The notes: generated by a model not told the origin, from the letters alone. DNA of 53,659 nt from Desmonostoc vinosum HA7617-LM4 (GCA_019359515.1 JAHHHC010000043.1:1-53659); one strand, 5' to 3'. Numbered from the stretch's first letter, positions 33,591 to 42,524 are shown. Program-made: numbers and translations.

Positions 33591-36227
33591 CTACAACCAA
33601 TTACCAACTAACACGTAAGTTGCCCAGTAAAGAGGACGAGTGTATTGCGAACTAGACAGTAGCTTTAATTGAGCTTCGCGTAAAGCTTCTGCTGTAGTTT
33701 TGCTAGTTGTTAATGTTAACTGATGGTAGAATTCACTCACAAACAAAGCAGTGGATTCATCCCCAATTTGCCATAGAGACGCTAGAGTACTCCGCGCCCC
33801 GGCTCGAATAGCAACTCCGGCTAACCCCAATGCAGCACGGTCATCTCCTTGTGCTGTTTCGCAAGCACTCAGAACAAGTAATTCTACTGGCTCTGTTCGT
33901 TTTTGCTCTACACTTTTGAGCAAGCTATCTAATTCATTTACGTAGATGCGTTTATCGGCTGCTAAGATAAAAGTGTCTTTTGCTTTAGAGCTAAATTGTC
34001 CGTGAGTTGCCAGGTGAACAATTTTAAAAGGTTGGGCATTAATCGTTTTTCCTAAAGTTGTACTTTTGAAATTTTCATCCAGTAATATCGTTGTCGATAT
34101 ACCCGATCGCTGAATCAATTTCAGTTCGACTTTGACATTGGGAAGCGGTGCAAACTTTTCGTTGCTGGGTGGTTGCGAGAGTCCTCCAGCCAGAGCGTTT
34201 AATCTTTTCTGTGCTAGAGGTTTGGGGGTAAATAGTTGCAATCCCGGACTAATGGCTATAGCGTACTTCTGGACTAAATACTCTTTGCCATCAGACAACG
34301 CAGACATCGGAATATTGCGTAGTGACCCGTCTGGGATAAAGACTAGAGTATTAACTTTACTATTTTTGAGTTCACCTGCAACTGGTTTAATTAACCAATC
34401 ATAAAGCTGCTGGGAAACAACTTGAAATTTATTATTCGCATCGGGTTGGACTATCGTCTCTCGCATTTGGGCGATCGCCTGCTCTACTTGCTGATGGTTC
34501 ACCACAGAAGTTTTATGTAACAAAGGTTGATTGGGAAGTTTGAGGATTATTTCTAATTGGTTATCTAGAATAATCGGGTAAAAAATGGCAGTATTAGGGC
34601 GATCGCGGTCTACCACTTTATCCAATACCACAAATTGGTTACTTAAGCAAGCTTCTCGGAAAAAATTGTCTAGTTCTGCTAGTTGCAAGGCTTCAACTCG
34701 CTGGCGGACTTTATCTAGATCGGGTTTTCCTTGTCCTTTCTGTTGTAAAAGCAGTTCTACTGACTGGCGATAAATAGGTTCTACGCTATCACGAAAATTA
34801 AATTGTACTTCTTGGTTTACCGTAACTAAATCGGTACGAAGAGACTGAAGAGTTGCAACTGCGGTATCATAGGCAGCGATCGCTCCCTCAATATTTCCTT
34901 GTGCTTTGAGCAAGCGTCCTAACTGCCACTCCCAACGATAAGCTATATCTGACGCATCGATTTTTTGAGCGAGAAACAATGCTTGCTGCGTTAATTTCTG
35001 TGCATCTTGCCATTGATTGTTTTGCTCGTAGACTTCTGCTAAACTGCCAAGTCCATAGGATTGAGTACGCTGATCGCCTATAGTTTTGGCTTGTTGAACG
35101 CTGTTTGCCAGAATCTCTGCAATATCTTTTTTATTACCAATTTTACTTATGGTGCGAGCAAAATTGATCCGTGCGTAGATACCAGCTTGAGTGGTAGGCA
35201 GGGTTGCGAGTTGAGATTGGATTGTAGGTATTATTGTTTTTGCTTGTGTTACTTGTTCATTCTCGACAAGCAAGCTGAGTTGATTGATTTGAGCTTGAAC
35301 TTTGGTGAGCGGGTTTGGCGCAATTAAAGCCGCATTTTCATAATGAGCGATCGCGTCTTTTATATTACCTAAATCTCTAACAGTATTACCAAGAGAAAAT
35401 TCTGTGAGGCTAATCTCTAAAGGTAGTTGCAGACGTTGGGCAATTTCTAAACTATGTTTTAAATTTTTCCAGGATTGTTCTAAGTTACCTAATTGTCGAT
35501 GGACATTACCAAGAGAGCGCAAAGCAGTGACTTTTTCCAGTGAATCAGGTTGGCTTTGTAACTGTTGAGAAACTTCATTCAATATGTCTAAGCTACGGCG
35601 GTAAAACCCAGAAACTCGTAGAGCTTGTGCTTGATTAATACGGCTGCGCGTCACTCCCATATTGTATTGTTTACCTAAGCGCTTCCAGATTTGCTCTGCT
35701 TGCTGTGATGTTTTCAAAGATATATCTGCCTGTCCCTGTGATAGTTGCAGTCCACTTTGAATCTCTAAAGTTTGTCCTAGAACTTCTAGCAATTCTGACT
35801 TGGGATTGTTGACATTTAACTTTTGATTTGTATTGTCCCAGCCAAGTAGATTTAAGCTGTTATTAATAGCTTTTGACGCTTCTTTCCATGAGCCGAGTTG
35901 CTCAAACACTAGAGAGAGGTTTGTTGATGCTGCGGCTTGTGCGAGGTTGTCGCCTTGTTGTTGATAGATACGGATAGCTTGTTGCAGAACAGTTATAGCC
36001 TCAGCAAAGCGTCCAGATTGATAAAGTGCTTCTCCTTGAGAGACAAGTTGCTGTGGTGTTTTGGTTGAAGGTTTGGTAGTTTGCGTGTATGTTCCGGCGG
36101 GTGAATTTATCTGGGGTTGTTTGGCGAATGTCCTGGGGATAATAGTTAGGGAAAAAGCAAGGGTAAATAGGATTACATGGTTTACTGCAAATCTCATAAG
36201 TTGCTTGATCAGCGCAAATGGATACAT
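33591..36227 (-). CDS. Exported TPR-CHAT protein, second copy
   Basis: An 878-residue paralogue of 17127-19751. A signal peptide (MYPFALIKQLMRFAVNHVIL, then FTLAFSLTIIPRTFA) precedes about ten TPR motifs (52-480) and a CHAT domain (from about 590). The dyad is intact: His in VHLATHGQF (near 740) and Cys in LVLSACETAQGDD (near 788). Both copies have the same C-terminal YWATYVLVGNWL-type ending. Its 5' end lies in a 74-bp repeat shared with the end of the tpsA gene at 37257. This suggests the original order was tpsA then CHAT, before xisHI came between. Confidence 0.9.
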   Translation of the reverse strand: MYPFALIKQLMRFAVNHVILFTLAFSLTIIPRTFAKQPQINSPAGTYTQTTKPSTKTPQQLVSQGEALYQSGRFAEAITVLQQAIRIYQQQGDNLAQAAASTNLSLVFEQLGSWKEASKAINNSLNLLGWDNTNQKLNVNNPKSELLEVLGQTLEIQSGLQLSQGQADISLKTSQQAEQIWKRLGKQYNMGVTRSRINQAQALRVSGFYRRSLDILNEVSQQLQSQPDSLEKVTALRSLGNVHRQLGNLEQSWKNLKHSLEIAQRLQLPLEISLTEFSLGNTVRDLGNIKDAIAHYENAALIAPNPLTKVQAQINQLSLLVENEQVTQAKTIIPTIQSQLATLPTTQAGIYARINFARTISKIGNKKDIAEILANSVQQAKTIGDQRTQSYGLGSLAEVYEQNNQWQDAQKLTQQALFLAQKIDASDIAYRWEWQLGRLLKAQGNIEGAIAAYDTAVATLQSLRTDLVTVNQEVQFNFRDSVEPIYRQSVELLLQQKGQGKPDLDKVRQRVEALQLAELDNFFREACLSNQFVVLDKVVDRDRPNTAIFYPIILDNQLEIILKLPNQPLLHKTSVVNHQQVEQAIAQMRETIVQPDANNKFQVVSQQLYDWLIKPVAGELKNSKVNTLVFIPDGSLRNIPMSALSDGKEYLVQKYAIAISPGLQLFTPKPLAQKRLNALAGGLSQPPSNEKFAPLPNVKVELKLIQRSGISTTILLDENFKSTTLGKTINAQPFKIVHLATHGQFSSKAKDTFILAADKRIYVNELDSLLKSVEQKRTEPVELLVLSACETAQGDDRAALGLAGVAIRAGARSTLASLWQIGDESTALFVSEFYHQLTLTTSKTTAEALREAQLKLLSSSQYTRPLYWATYVLVGNWL

Positions 36228-36260
36228 ATTTCACACCTTAGCGAGATGCAGGACAAGAAG
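36187..36260. repeat. 74-bp direct repeat, copy A (tpsA tail + CHAT head)
   Basis: Matches 37206-37279 at 67 of 74 bases by eye. On the minus strand it codes first for TSCPASR and a stop (the end of a TpsA-like protein), then for the first codons of the TPR-CHAT gene. So a remnant of a tpsA 3' end precedes the CHAT gene here. Confidence 0.85.
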
Positions 36261-36304
36261 TCGGTATTTACTAAAGGCTATGAGGGTTGATTTTTAGGTA
36301 TCTG

Positions 36305-36337
36305 AAAAAATACCCTCAGTCAAAAACGAGACTGGGG
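36305..36337 (-). terminator. Terminator of xisH-xisI
   Basis: CCTCAGTC pairs with GACTGGGG around an 8-base loop. On the minus strand the stem is followed by TATTTTTTC. It lies 34 bases after the xisI stop. Confidence 0.65.
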
Positions 36338-36370
36338 TTTTCAGCCTACTTTTTTATAAGCACTCTTCAT

Positions 36371-36703
36371 TCAAGCTATACTGAATCCAGTATATTGCCG
36401 CTTATAGGGAGCGATAAGACCTAGAACAATGTCTTCTGTTGGAACCCCCATAAGCACGAGTTCCTCAGCGAGATCTACTTCAGTTAAGTTCTGTTGAATC
36501 CAAATCTTGCCATCTTTAATGTCAAAATGGATGATGCACCGATAAATCCGGTCAAGCTGACGCCAGCCTACATTCATCCATTGATAATGATCTCGCTTTG
36601 TATCAAATATTAGTTGAACCTCCACATCACTATTAGATGTGTTGTCAGCATATTTTGTAAGTAGACTTTGAACAAATTGCCGATACTGTTCTATTTTTGC
36701 CAT
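36371..36703 (-). CDS. xisI: XisI-family protein
   Basis: A 110-residue protein with the family pattern: EQYRQFVQSLLTKYA at the N-terminus, LIFDTKRDHYQWMNVGWRQL in the centre, then IHFDIKDGKIWIQQNLTEVD and the conserved end GLIAPYKRQYTGFSIA. XisI with XisH was first described as a factor needed for fdxN-element excision in Anabaena, but most cyanobacterial copies have no linked element. It overlaps xisH by 13 bases, so the two are cotranslated. There is no recombinase xisF nearby. Confidence 0.92.
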   Translation of the reverse strand: MAKIEQYRQFVQSLLTKYADNTSNSDVEVQLIFDTKRDHYQWMNVGWRQLDRIYRCIIHFDIKDGKIWIQQNLTEVDLAEELVLMGVPTEDIVLGLIAPYKRQYTGFSIA

Positions 36704-37107
36704 TGCACAATTACCTTTTCAACGGGATCGTATACAATCAGTAGTACTTGATAACGTCGCATTGCCACCTGGGTAAACTCAAGCTGAAAAAATGTTTTGT
36801 ATATGTCTAGCGGTACTGCAACATATAGGGTGCGGTTAAGGTGGACTTCTTCTAGCGCCAGCCGATAGCTGAGAAATTGTCCCAGTGCGGAATAAAATTC
36901 AGTAATTGCAGACGATCTCAAAAAACTTTTTATCTCAACTGCAATTTTATCATCTTGCTTCTGGGCGGCAATTACTCTTTGAACACCCAAATCGATTTGA
37001 AAGTTTACATCTCCAAACTCTACCTTTAGGGGATCATGCGTAATAATCCACTGCTCTTTTTGCAGTGCCTGTTTTACGGCTTCGTGAAAGATATCTTTGG
37101 CAGACAT
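36691..37107 (-). CDS. xisH: XisH-family protein (nuclease-like fold)
   Basis: A 138-residue protein. The N-terminus AKDIFHEAVKQALQKEQWII followed by THDP, then FQIDLGVQRVIAAQK, VAVEIKSFLRSSAITEFYSA and ALGQFLSYRLAL, is typical of XisH. The arrangement ID...EIK fits the PD-(D/E)XK nuclease fold that XisH is thought to adopt. The pair sits as a cassette between two 74-bp direct repeats, and its flanks are the ends of duplicated tpsA and CHAT genes. Confidence 0.92.
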   Translation of the reverse strand: MSAKDIFHEAVKQALQKEQWIITHDPLKVEFGDVNFQIDLGVQRVIAAQKQDDKIAVEIKSFLRSSAITEFYSALGQFLSYRLALEEVHLNRTLYVAVPLDIYKTFFQLEFTQVAMRRYQVLLIVYDPVEKVIVQWQK

Positions 37108-37117
37108 TAATAATTCC

Positions 37118-37246
37118 TTACAATTTGTGATAATACTTATTGATTGCCGCTTGTTGGAGTTCTGCCGGGATAGATAAAAAATAATATAAGAAAGCTCTAA
37201 TTATCGCAAATCTAACGAGTCGCTTGGTCAGCGCAAATGGATGCAT
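37118..37246 (-). pseudogene. Remnant of a TPR-CHAT 5' end
   Basis: Starting 11 bases after the tpsA stop, the frame reads MHPFALTKRLVRFA, nearly the start of the CHAT protein at 33591-36227 (MYPFALIKQLMRFA). It then diverges and stops at 37118. This shows that a CHAT gene once followed this tpsA gene directly. Confidence 0.7.
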
Positions 37247-37279
37247 ATTTCACGCCTTAGCGAGATGCAGGACAAGAAG
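37206..37279. repeat. 74-bp direct repeat, copy B
   Basis: Partner of 36187-36260 with seven differences, mostly transitions. It spans the last codons of tpsA (ASCPASR and stop) and the head of the CHAT remnant. Confidence 0.85.
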
Positions 37280-39566
37280 CAGGATGTCGAGAACTCACAG
37301 GAGTGACATTAGGTGCTTGCACCACAAGTTTTATATTTCCATTGCGATCAACTACCCAACCAGTAGCTTCCACAATCGTTGCCGCAGCAATTTTAGTACT
37401 ATTTGAGACTGCTGTTGGTTGTGGCGAAATTGTTGTTTTAGCTCTTGTTGCTGGTTTTGGTCTTAATCTCACCCACGCTGAGAGAGTATTTGTATCTTGT
37501 AATGGTTCAGTGGGACTCATCGGTAGTCCACCACGTCCTGTTGACACAAAAGAACTCTGAAATTGCCGACTTCCGGGAGTGCAGGTGGTGGAAATTTGCC
37601 CAGAGACATCAACGAGATCGGTAGGGAGTTCGATTAAGCCGCTAGTGGGGTCAATATCAGGTGTAGTGATTTCTACATTACCACTCAACCTGCGAATTCG
37701 CCCTCGCCCTGTGGCGGTGATATCGCTTGTGTTTCGGGAAGGTACATTCCGGAACTGAATACCAAAGATACCTTTAGTATTGATTCTGACATTCCCGCCC
37801 CGAAAGTTATCAGAATTAGCGCTGATGTCGCTATTTTCAAAGCCAACCAGGACATCGGTATTAATATTGATGTTGCCGCCGATAACCCTTGCTCCTCTGG
37901 CGTTGGTTGTGATGTTGCTATTGCCAGTCAAGATCAAATCTTGTGAGTTAATGTTAATTGTCGCCTGTTCTCTATCTCGGTCAACTTTGGGGATGCCTGT
38001 ATTGGCGCTGAGTGAGCCTTTGTTGGTTAAACGGATAGAGCGTGCATTTAATGTCATGTTGCCTGCGGTTCCTGTTTCGGAACTCTGCACGGTTACTCTT
38101 GCCCCATCTTGCACTAGCAAGGTATTAGTTTTAACTATCAAATTACCCGCATCTCCTGTTGAGTTTAGCTGTGCAGAAGTAAACAAGCCACTGCCAAACC
38201 GACCATTAGCGCTTCTACCAATCAGTTGCACATCTTGAGCATCAACGCTCAAATCTCCCCCCTTGCCCGGACCAAAAGTGCCAGTATTTACTCTTGCCCC
38301 TTCTCGCACTAGCAAGGTATTGGTTTTGACTATCAAATCACCTGCATTCCCTGTTGAGTTTGGCCGTGCAGAAGTAAACAAGCCACTGCCAAACAGAACA
38401 TTAGCGCTTCTACCAATCAGTTGCACATCTTGAGCATCAACGCTCAAATTTCCCCCGTTGCCCGCACCAAAAGTACCAGTATTTACCCGTGCCCCACTCT
38501 CAAGCCGCAAGGTTCTAGCATTGATACTGACATCGCCTCCCTGTCCATTTGCTTCTGATAGCACTTGATTAAAAATCTCACTGTTATTGTTAAGGTTTAT
38601 TGCGACCGTAGCATTAACCGAAATATTTCCTGCCTTACTATTATTAGAACCTAGTCTAGTGTCTATGCCTGCACGCAGGAGACTCCTTCCTGTCATCTCT
38701 AAATTCCGGGCATTAACTGTGATACTACCACCATTGCCAGCCAATACATTTACTTGCGCGCGATCGCTAAGGAAAACATCGCTTCTTTCCACACTATTGG
38801 GAAAACTCAAACTCAGATTATTATTACCATCCCCATTCAACCCAACTGTACCGACACTAGCTAACCCACCTAACTCGACGAGTCCACCAAAAGCATTCAA
38901 TCTTCCACCATCCATGTTCACATTGCCGCCTACTAGCAACAAACTTCGACCATCCCGAACACGTAGACCGAATGCATCCTCGCCGCCAGGAGTAAATCCT
39001 GCTCGTGCAGTCGAACTATTTTGAATTGGTGCAGCCACAATTTGATTAAATAATAAGGCATTTGGATTTACTGTTAACAACGGTGAGGGTGCTTCTGGAT
39101 TTGAGGCGCTGAAAAATCCCAGATTGTCAAACCCTATGGCATTCGCTGTTGTGACAACAAACGAACCGCCGATGTTCAACCTGGCATTTTTACCAAAAAT
39201 AATCCCATTGGGATTCATCAGAAACAGGTTTGCTTTACCCAATGTACGAATCGACCCATCAATGTTTGAAACGCTTGAGCCAGTGACTCGTGTGAAAATG
39301 TTTTGAATATCGAGTGCATTATTGAAAAAAGCTGTCTGACCAGTGGGAACAGAAAATTCTCTAAAGCTGTGGAATAGGTTAGCGCCTCTTGTCGTTCCAC
39401 CCGAGATAATCCTGGTATTATCCTCTAATTTCACGTTGGAATTATTTGGCAGAGTTCCATCTGGCGTAATTTGAGCAACTGAACTAGTTGTATATAAGAC
39501 TATTGCACTTGCGATCGCAATTCCTAGACCTTGCCACCAATACAAACGTATAGATACTCCAGACAT
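37257..39566 (-). CDS. Filamentous haemagglutinin-like exoprotein (TpsA), second copy
   Basis: A 769-residue paralogue of 6197-8815. The signal peptide (LGIAIASAIVLYTTSSVAQ) ends near residue 32. The TPS domain contains NLFLMNPNGIIFGKNARLNI near 115-134. Beta-helix repeats follow; two successive blocks with RVNTGTFGxGxGGxLSVDAQ and VQLIGRSAN are almost identical, a recent internal duplication. The C-terminus contains IKLVVQAPNVTP and the Cys-containing ASCPASR. The nearest visible TpsB is at 4448-6247, over 30 kb away. Confidence 0.9.
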   Translation of the reverse strand: MSGVSIRLYWWQGLGIAIASAIVLYTTSSVAQITPDGTLPNNSNVKLEDNTRIISGGTTRGANLFHSFREFSVPTGQTAFFNNALDIQNIFTRVTGSSVSNIDGSIRTLGKANLFLMNPNGIIFGKNARLNIGGSFVVTTANAIGFDNLGFFSASNPEAPSPLLTVNPNALLFNQIVAAPIQNSSTARAGFTPGGEDAFGLRVRDGRSLLLVGGNVNMDGGRLNAFGGLVELGGLASVGTVGLNGDGNNNLSLSFPNSVERSDVFLSDRAQVNVLAGNGGSITVNARNLEMTGRSLLRAGIDTRLGSNNSKAGNISVNATVAINLNNNSEIFNQVLSEANGQGGDVSINARTLRLESGARVNTGTFGAGNGGNLSVDAQDVQLIGRSANVLFGSGLFTSARPNSTGNAGDLIVKTNTLLVREGARVNTGTFGPGKGGDLSVDAQDVQLIGRSANGRFGSGLFTSAQLNSTGDAGNLIVKTNTLLVQDGARVTVQSSETGTAGNMTLNARSIRLTNKGSLSANTGIPKVDRDREQATININSQDLILTGNSNITTNARGARVIGGNININTDVLVGFENSDISANSDNFRGGNVRINTKGIFGIQFRNVPSRNTSDITATGRGRIRRLSGNVEITTPDIDPTSGLIELPTDLVDVSGQISTTCTPGSRQFQSSFVSTGRGGLPMSPTEPLQDTNTLSAWVRLRPKPATRAKTTISPQPTAVSNSTKIAAATIVEATGWVVDRNGNIKLVVQAPNVTPVSSRHPASCPASR

Positions 39567-39856
39567 TGCACTCTCCTATTGAAAAGGAAATTTAGCGAGT
39601 GAATCTTCAATTAAGTATAGGTATCAGGGTGCTCGACTTATTCACAAGCTTTAGATATCAACACATTTCTCGCTTCTGGTATGACTTGCAAAAAACGAAT
39701 CGTCATCATCCAAAGCAGGCATTGTTGTCAAGTATAGTGCAGTGGGAATTCGGTTAAAAAATATTCAAGTTAACCGTCATTAAAAGCTCAACACTTATAG
39801 TTCAAAGGGGTGTAGGGGAATAGGGATTGCATGGTGGTAGGGAAGCCAGTGCGGTC
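39567..39856. other. Promoter-side region of tpsA, no gene
   Basis: No coding signal seen. It lies upstream of the tpsA start and continues directly into the 72-bp tandem repeat array. Confidence 0.45.
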
Positions 39857-40150
39857 AGAAGGCCAAGCTAAAAAACTTCTGATTCCCAGCCGTGAATAAA
39901 ATTATCTCACTGTTACCAATTAAGAATTAGAAGGCCAAGCTAAAAAACTTCTGATTCCCAGCCGTGAATAAAATTATCTCACTGCTACCAATTAAGAATT
40001 AGAAGGCCAAGCTAAAAAACTTCTGATTCCCAGCCGTGAATAAAATTATCTCACTGCTACCAATTAAGAATCAGAAGGCCAAGCTAAAAAACGTCTGATT
40101 CCTAACAGTGAATAAAATTATCTCACTGCTACCAATTAAGAATCAGAAGG
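39857..40150. repeat. 72-bp tandem repeat array upstream of the crystallin cluster
   Basis: AGAAGG begins at 39857, 39929, 40001, 40073 and 40145, an exact 72-base period: four copies plus the start of a fifth. Each unit has AATCAGAAG or AATTAGAAG and CTTCTGATT forming a hairpin over GGCCAAGCTAAAAAA, followed by GTGAATAAAATTATCTCACT and GCTACCAATTAAGAAT. Single diverged copies recur before later genes of the cluster. Confidence 0.92.
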
Positions 40151-40189
40151 TTAAGCCAAACCAGCGATCGCCTTCAGTTCAAGTTCAAA

Positions 40190-40231
40190 TTTGAAATTTC
40201 GGAGAGAAACTTTGAAATTTCGGAGAGAAAC
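40190..40231 (+). repeat. Duplicated 21-bp ribosome-binding segment
   Basis: TTTGAAATTTCGGAGAGAAA plus C occurs twice in tandem right before the ATG at 40233, so there are two GGAGA sites. The same duplication precedes the gene at 42778 (42735-42776). Confidence 0.8.
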
Positions 40232-40232
40232 A

Positions 40233-40595
40233 ATGTCTAACATCAACAACTACGGAGTAGATATGAACAAGAAAACTTTAACAGAATTGAGCTTCAGCGC
40301 AGTGAAAGAACTTAACGATGAGGTTGCTGGTACTTGTAGTGGAGGCAGGGTAAACATATACGAGGGTATTAACTTTCAGGGAAGAGGCATAACGTTTTCT
40401 CGCGGTGATGGCAACCTAGTTAATAACAATTTCAACAACGTAACCTCATCTATTATTATTACAGGGAATGAAAGATGGAGGTTTTATAAAAATGCAAACT
40501 TTAGAGGTCCATTTATAACTTTGGGACCAGGACGATACCGTACACTTGCTAGAGGAGTAAACAATTCAATTAGTTCTCTCAGACGCTTATCATAG
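40233..40595 (+). CDS. Double-glycine-leader beta/gamma-crystallin protein A
   Basis: I start at ATG 40233 because the upstream codons are the duplicated binding site. The leader MSNINNYGVDMNKK... ends in NDEVAGTCSGG (residues about 28-38), a double-glycine cleavage site. The mature part is a full two-motif beta/gamma-crystallin: VNIYEGINFQGRGITFSRGD, then WRFYKNANFRGPFITLGPGR, with the calcium signature NNVTSS in the first half and NNSISS in the second. Both fit N/D-N/D-x-x-S/T-S, so it probably binds calcium. It is the most crystallin-like and most divergent of the five. Export by the C39 transporter at 43413 is inferred. Confidence 0.85.
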   Translation: MSNINNYGVDMNKKTLTELSFSAVKELNDEVAGTCSGGRVNIYEGINFQGRGITFSRGDGNLVNNNFNNVTSSIIITGNERWRFYKNANFRGPFITLGPGRYRTLARGVNNSISSLRRLS

Positions 40596-40681
40596 ATTTG
40601 ACTTCTGTGCATCCGTTTTAGGAACTTTGCTTAAAGCTTACCTTCAGTTCAAATCCCAATCTAAAACTCAGGGGAAAAACA

Positions 40682-41041
40682 ATGTCTAACATTAATAACC
40701 ACGGAGTAGATATGAACAACAAGCAAATCAAAGACCTCTACAGCATCGAAGCTGTGCAAGACCTTTCCCATGAAGCCGCTGCCACTATTAGTGGTGGTGC
40801 TTTAGACTTTTCCGACAAGAAGGATGGTAAAGGAGCGCGGCTAGATAATATCCTAAAGGCACGACCCAGTTTAGGTCACTTTAACAATAAAGCATCTTGG
40901 TACGAGGTGACGGGTAAAAGAGATTGGATTGTCTACACTGGTGAGAAATTCACAGGTAAATCAAGACGTCTGAAAGCAGGTACAAAAGGTAACTTCACTG
41001 GTCCTTTTAACAACGACATCGCGTCTGTCAGACCTGCATAA
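40682..41041 (+). CDS. Double-glycine-leader crystallin-like protein B
   Basis: A 119-residue protein with the leader MSNINNHGVDMNNK...VQDLSHEAAATISGG shared almost exactly with C, D and E. Cleavage after GG would release an 80-residue domain starting ALDFSDKKDGKGAR. Its second half, WYEVTGKRDWIVYTG followed by EKFTGKSRRLKAGT and FNNDIASVR, is a crystallin-type Greek key with a weakened calcium site (A in place of S/T). The first half has lost the crystallin signature. A binding site GGGGA precedes the ATG, and a terminator follows at 41151. Confidence 0.82.
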   Translation: MSNINNHGVDMNNKQIKDLYSIEAVQDLSHEAAATISGGALDFSDKKDGKGARLDNILKARPSLGHFNNKASWYEVTGKRDWIVYTGEKFTGKSRRLKAGTKGNFTGPFNNDIASVRPA

Positions 41042-41150
41042 TCAACTCTAGTCTATTTCATACCGTGTACTCGAATCCTTCAAAACTTAAAAGAGAAAAT
41101 AATGCTCTCACATAAGCTTTTAGCTGAGTAACATTCTTCTCTTGCAGTTC

Positions 41151-41183
41151 GTAGGGGCGAGTTTATTTTCGCTCCTACTTTTT
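41151..41183 (+). terminator. Terminator of cassette B
   Basis: GTAGGGGCGA pairs with TCGCTCCTAC (one mismatch) and is followed by TTTTT. About 190 bases around it recur after genes C and E. Confidence 0.75.
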
Positions 41184-41239
41184 CATTCAATCAAGATAGC
41201 ACAAATAAACGTAAACGGTGTTAACAATTATCAGTTATC

Positions 41240-41386
41240 AGAAGACAAAGTTAAAAACTTCTGATTCGAGGTCGTGAATAAACGAAAATACCGCTACCAA
41301 TTAAGAATCACAAGGCAAAGCTAAAAACCTCTGATTCGAGGCCGTGAATAAACTTATCTCACTGCTACCAATTAATAATCAGAAGG
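41240..41386. repeat. Two diverged copies of the 72-bp element
   Basis: Two units with AGAAGACAAAGTTAAAAACT and AAGGCAAAGCTAAAAACC, each followed by CTCTGATTCGAGG or TTCTGATTCGAGG, GTGAATAAAC and the CGCTACC or TGCTACCAATTA motif. They lie before gene C. Confidence 0.75.
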
Positions 41387-41442
41387 AAGAAAACAAGCTT
41401 ACCTTCAGTTCAAACCCCAATTTAAAACTCAGGAGAAAAACA

Positions 41443-41799
41443 ATGTCTAACATCAATAACCACGGAGTCGATATGAACAACAAGCAAATTAAAGACCTTT
41501 ACAGCATCGAAGCTGTACAAGACCTTTCCCATGAAGCCGCTGCCACTATTAGTGGTGGTAGTGAATTATTCTTAGGGGATAACGATGGGACTGGGATAAC
41601 GTTCAGAAATGCAAAACGCAGTTTACCCCGCCCCGTAAAGAATAAAGCAACTCACTACGCAGTGGGTAATGGAGATTGGATTGTCTACAGTGGTAAGAAT
41701 TTCACAGGTCAATCAAGGCGTCTGGAATCACGTACACGAGGTAGCTTTGGGCGTCGTTTGTTCATGGACATCGAGTCTGCCAGACCTGTAAGAAACTGA
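41443..41799 (+). CDS. Double-glycine-leader crystallin-like protein C
   Basis: The start at ATG 41443 follows AGGAGA; an upstream in-frame ATG at 41344 lies inside the repeat and is unlikely. The leader is the same as in B. The mature 80 residues (SELFLGDNDGTGITFRNAKR onward) keep GDWIVYSGKNFTGQSRRLE in the second half but change both crystallin calcium positions (VKNKATHY and FMDIESARP). This is the most diverged of the B-E group and still retains the Tyr/Trp framework, suggesting fold kept and surface changed. Confidence 0.8.
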   Translation: MSNINNHGVDMNNKQIKDLYSIEAVQDLSHEAAATISGGSELFLGDNDGTGITFRNAKRSLPRPVKNKATHYAVGNGDWIVYSGKNFTGQSRRLESRTRGSFGRRLFMDIESARPVRN

Positions 41800-41927
41800 A
41801 TCTGTTAAACCTGGATAATCAGCTCTGGTCTATTTCATACCGTGTACTCGAATCCTTCAAAACCTTAAAGAGAAAAGAATGCTCTGACATAAGCTTTTAG
41901 CTGAGTAATATTCTTCTCTTGCAGTTT

Positions 41928-41960
41928 GTAGGGGCGAGGTCATTTTCGCTCCTACTTTTT
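41928..41960 (+). terminator. Terminator of cassette C
   Basis: Same hairpin as at 41151: GTAGGGGCGA with TCGCTCCTAC and a following TTTTT. Confidence 0.75.
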
Positions 41961-42018
41961 CACTTTTTCATTCATATCAAGATAGCACAAATAAACGTCA
42001 ACGGTGTTAACAGTTATC

Positions 42019-42096
42019 AGAAGGTAAAGCTAAAAAAACTCTGATTCCCAACAGTGAATAAACTTATCTGACTGCTACCAATTAACAATCAGAAGG
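42019..42096. repeat. Diverged copy of the 72-bp element
   Basis: AGAAGGTAAAGCTAAAAAAA, CTCTGATTCCCAACAGTGAA and TGCTACCAATTAACAATC before gene D. Confidence 0.75.
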
Positions 42097-42152
42097 AAGA
42101 AAACAAGCTTACCTTCAGTTCAAACCCCAGTCTAAAACTCAGGGGAAAAACA

Positions 42153-42524
42153 ATGTCTAATATCAATAACCACGAAGTAGATATGAACAACAAGCAAATC
42201 AAAGACCTATACAGCATCGAAGCTGTGCAAGAGCTTTCCCATGAAGCCGCTGCCACTATTAGTGGTGGTAACTTAAAATTTTCCGACAAGAAGGGTGGTA
42301 AAGGAGCGCGGCGAAATTTTCGTCCAGGCCTTGGTATTAGGACTTTTGGCAGCAGCTTTAACAATAGAGCATCTTGGTACGAGGTGACGGGTAAAAGAGA
42401 TTGGATTGTCTACACTGGTGTGAATTTCACAGGTCAACTAAGACGTCTGAAAGCAGGTACAAAAGGTAACTTGACTGGTCCTTTTAACAACAACATCGCG
42501 TCTGCCTCGCTCGTGCCTGGGTAA
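42153..42524 (+). CDS. Double-glycine-leader crystallin-like protein D
   Basis: A 123-residue protein with the common leader (one change to HEVDM and QELSHE). The mature part starts NLKFSDKKGGKGARRNFRPG and carries a four-residue longer variable loop (GIRTFGSSFNN) than B and E. The second half WYEVTGKRDWIVYTGVNFTG followed by QLRRLKAGT and FNNNIASA matches B and E. No copy of the conserved terminator follows; the next repeat element starts within 60 bases. Confidence 0.82.
   Translation: MSNINNHEVDMNNKQIKDLYSIEAVQELSHEAAATISGGNLKFSDKKGGKGARRNFRPGLGIRTFGSSFNNRASWYEVTGKRDWIVYTGVNFTGQLRRLKAGTKGNLTGPFNNNIASASLVPG

Noticed and set aside
36371-37107. An fdxN-type excision element around xisH-xisI
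   Set aside because: No XisF-type recombinase is present; the flanking repeats are gene ends, explained more simply by duplication.
37303-39306. Long plus-strand frames opposite the second tpsA gene
   Set aside because: Antisense to repetitive beta-helix coding sequence; composition is biased and no start context or motif is present.
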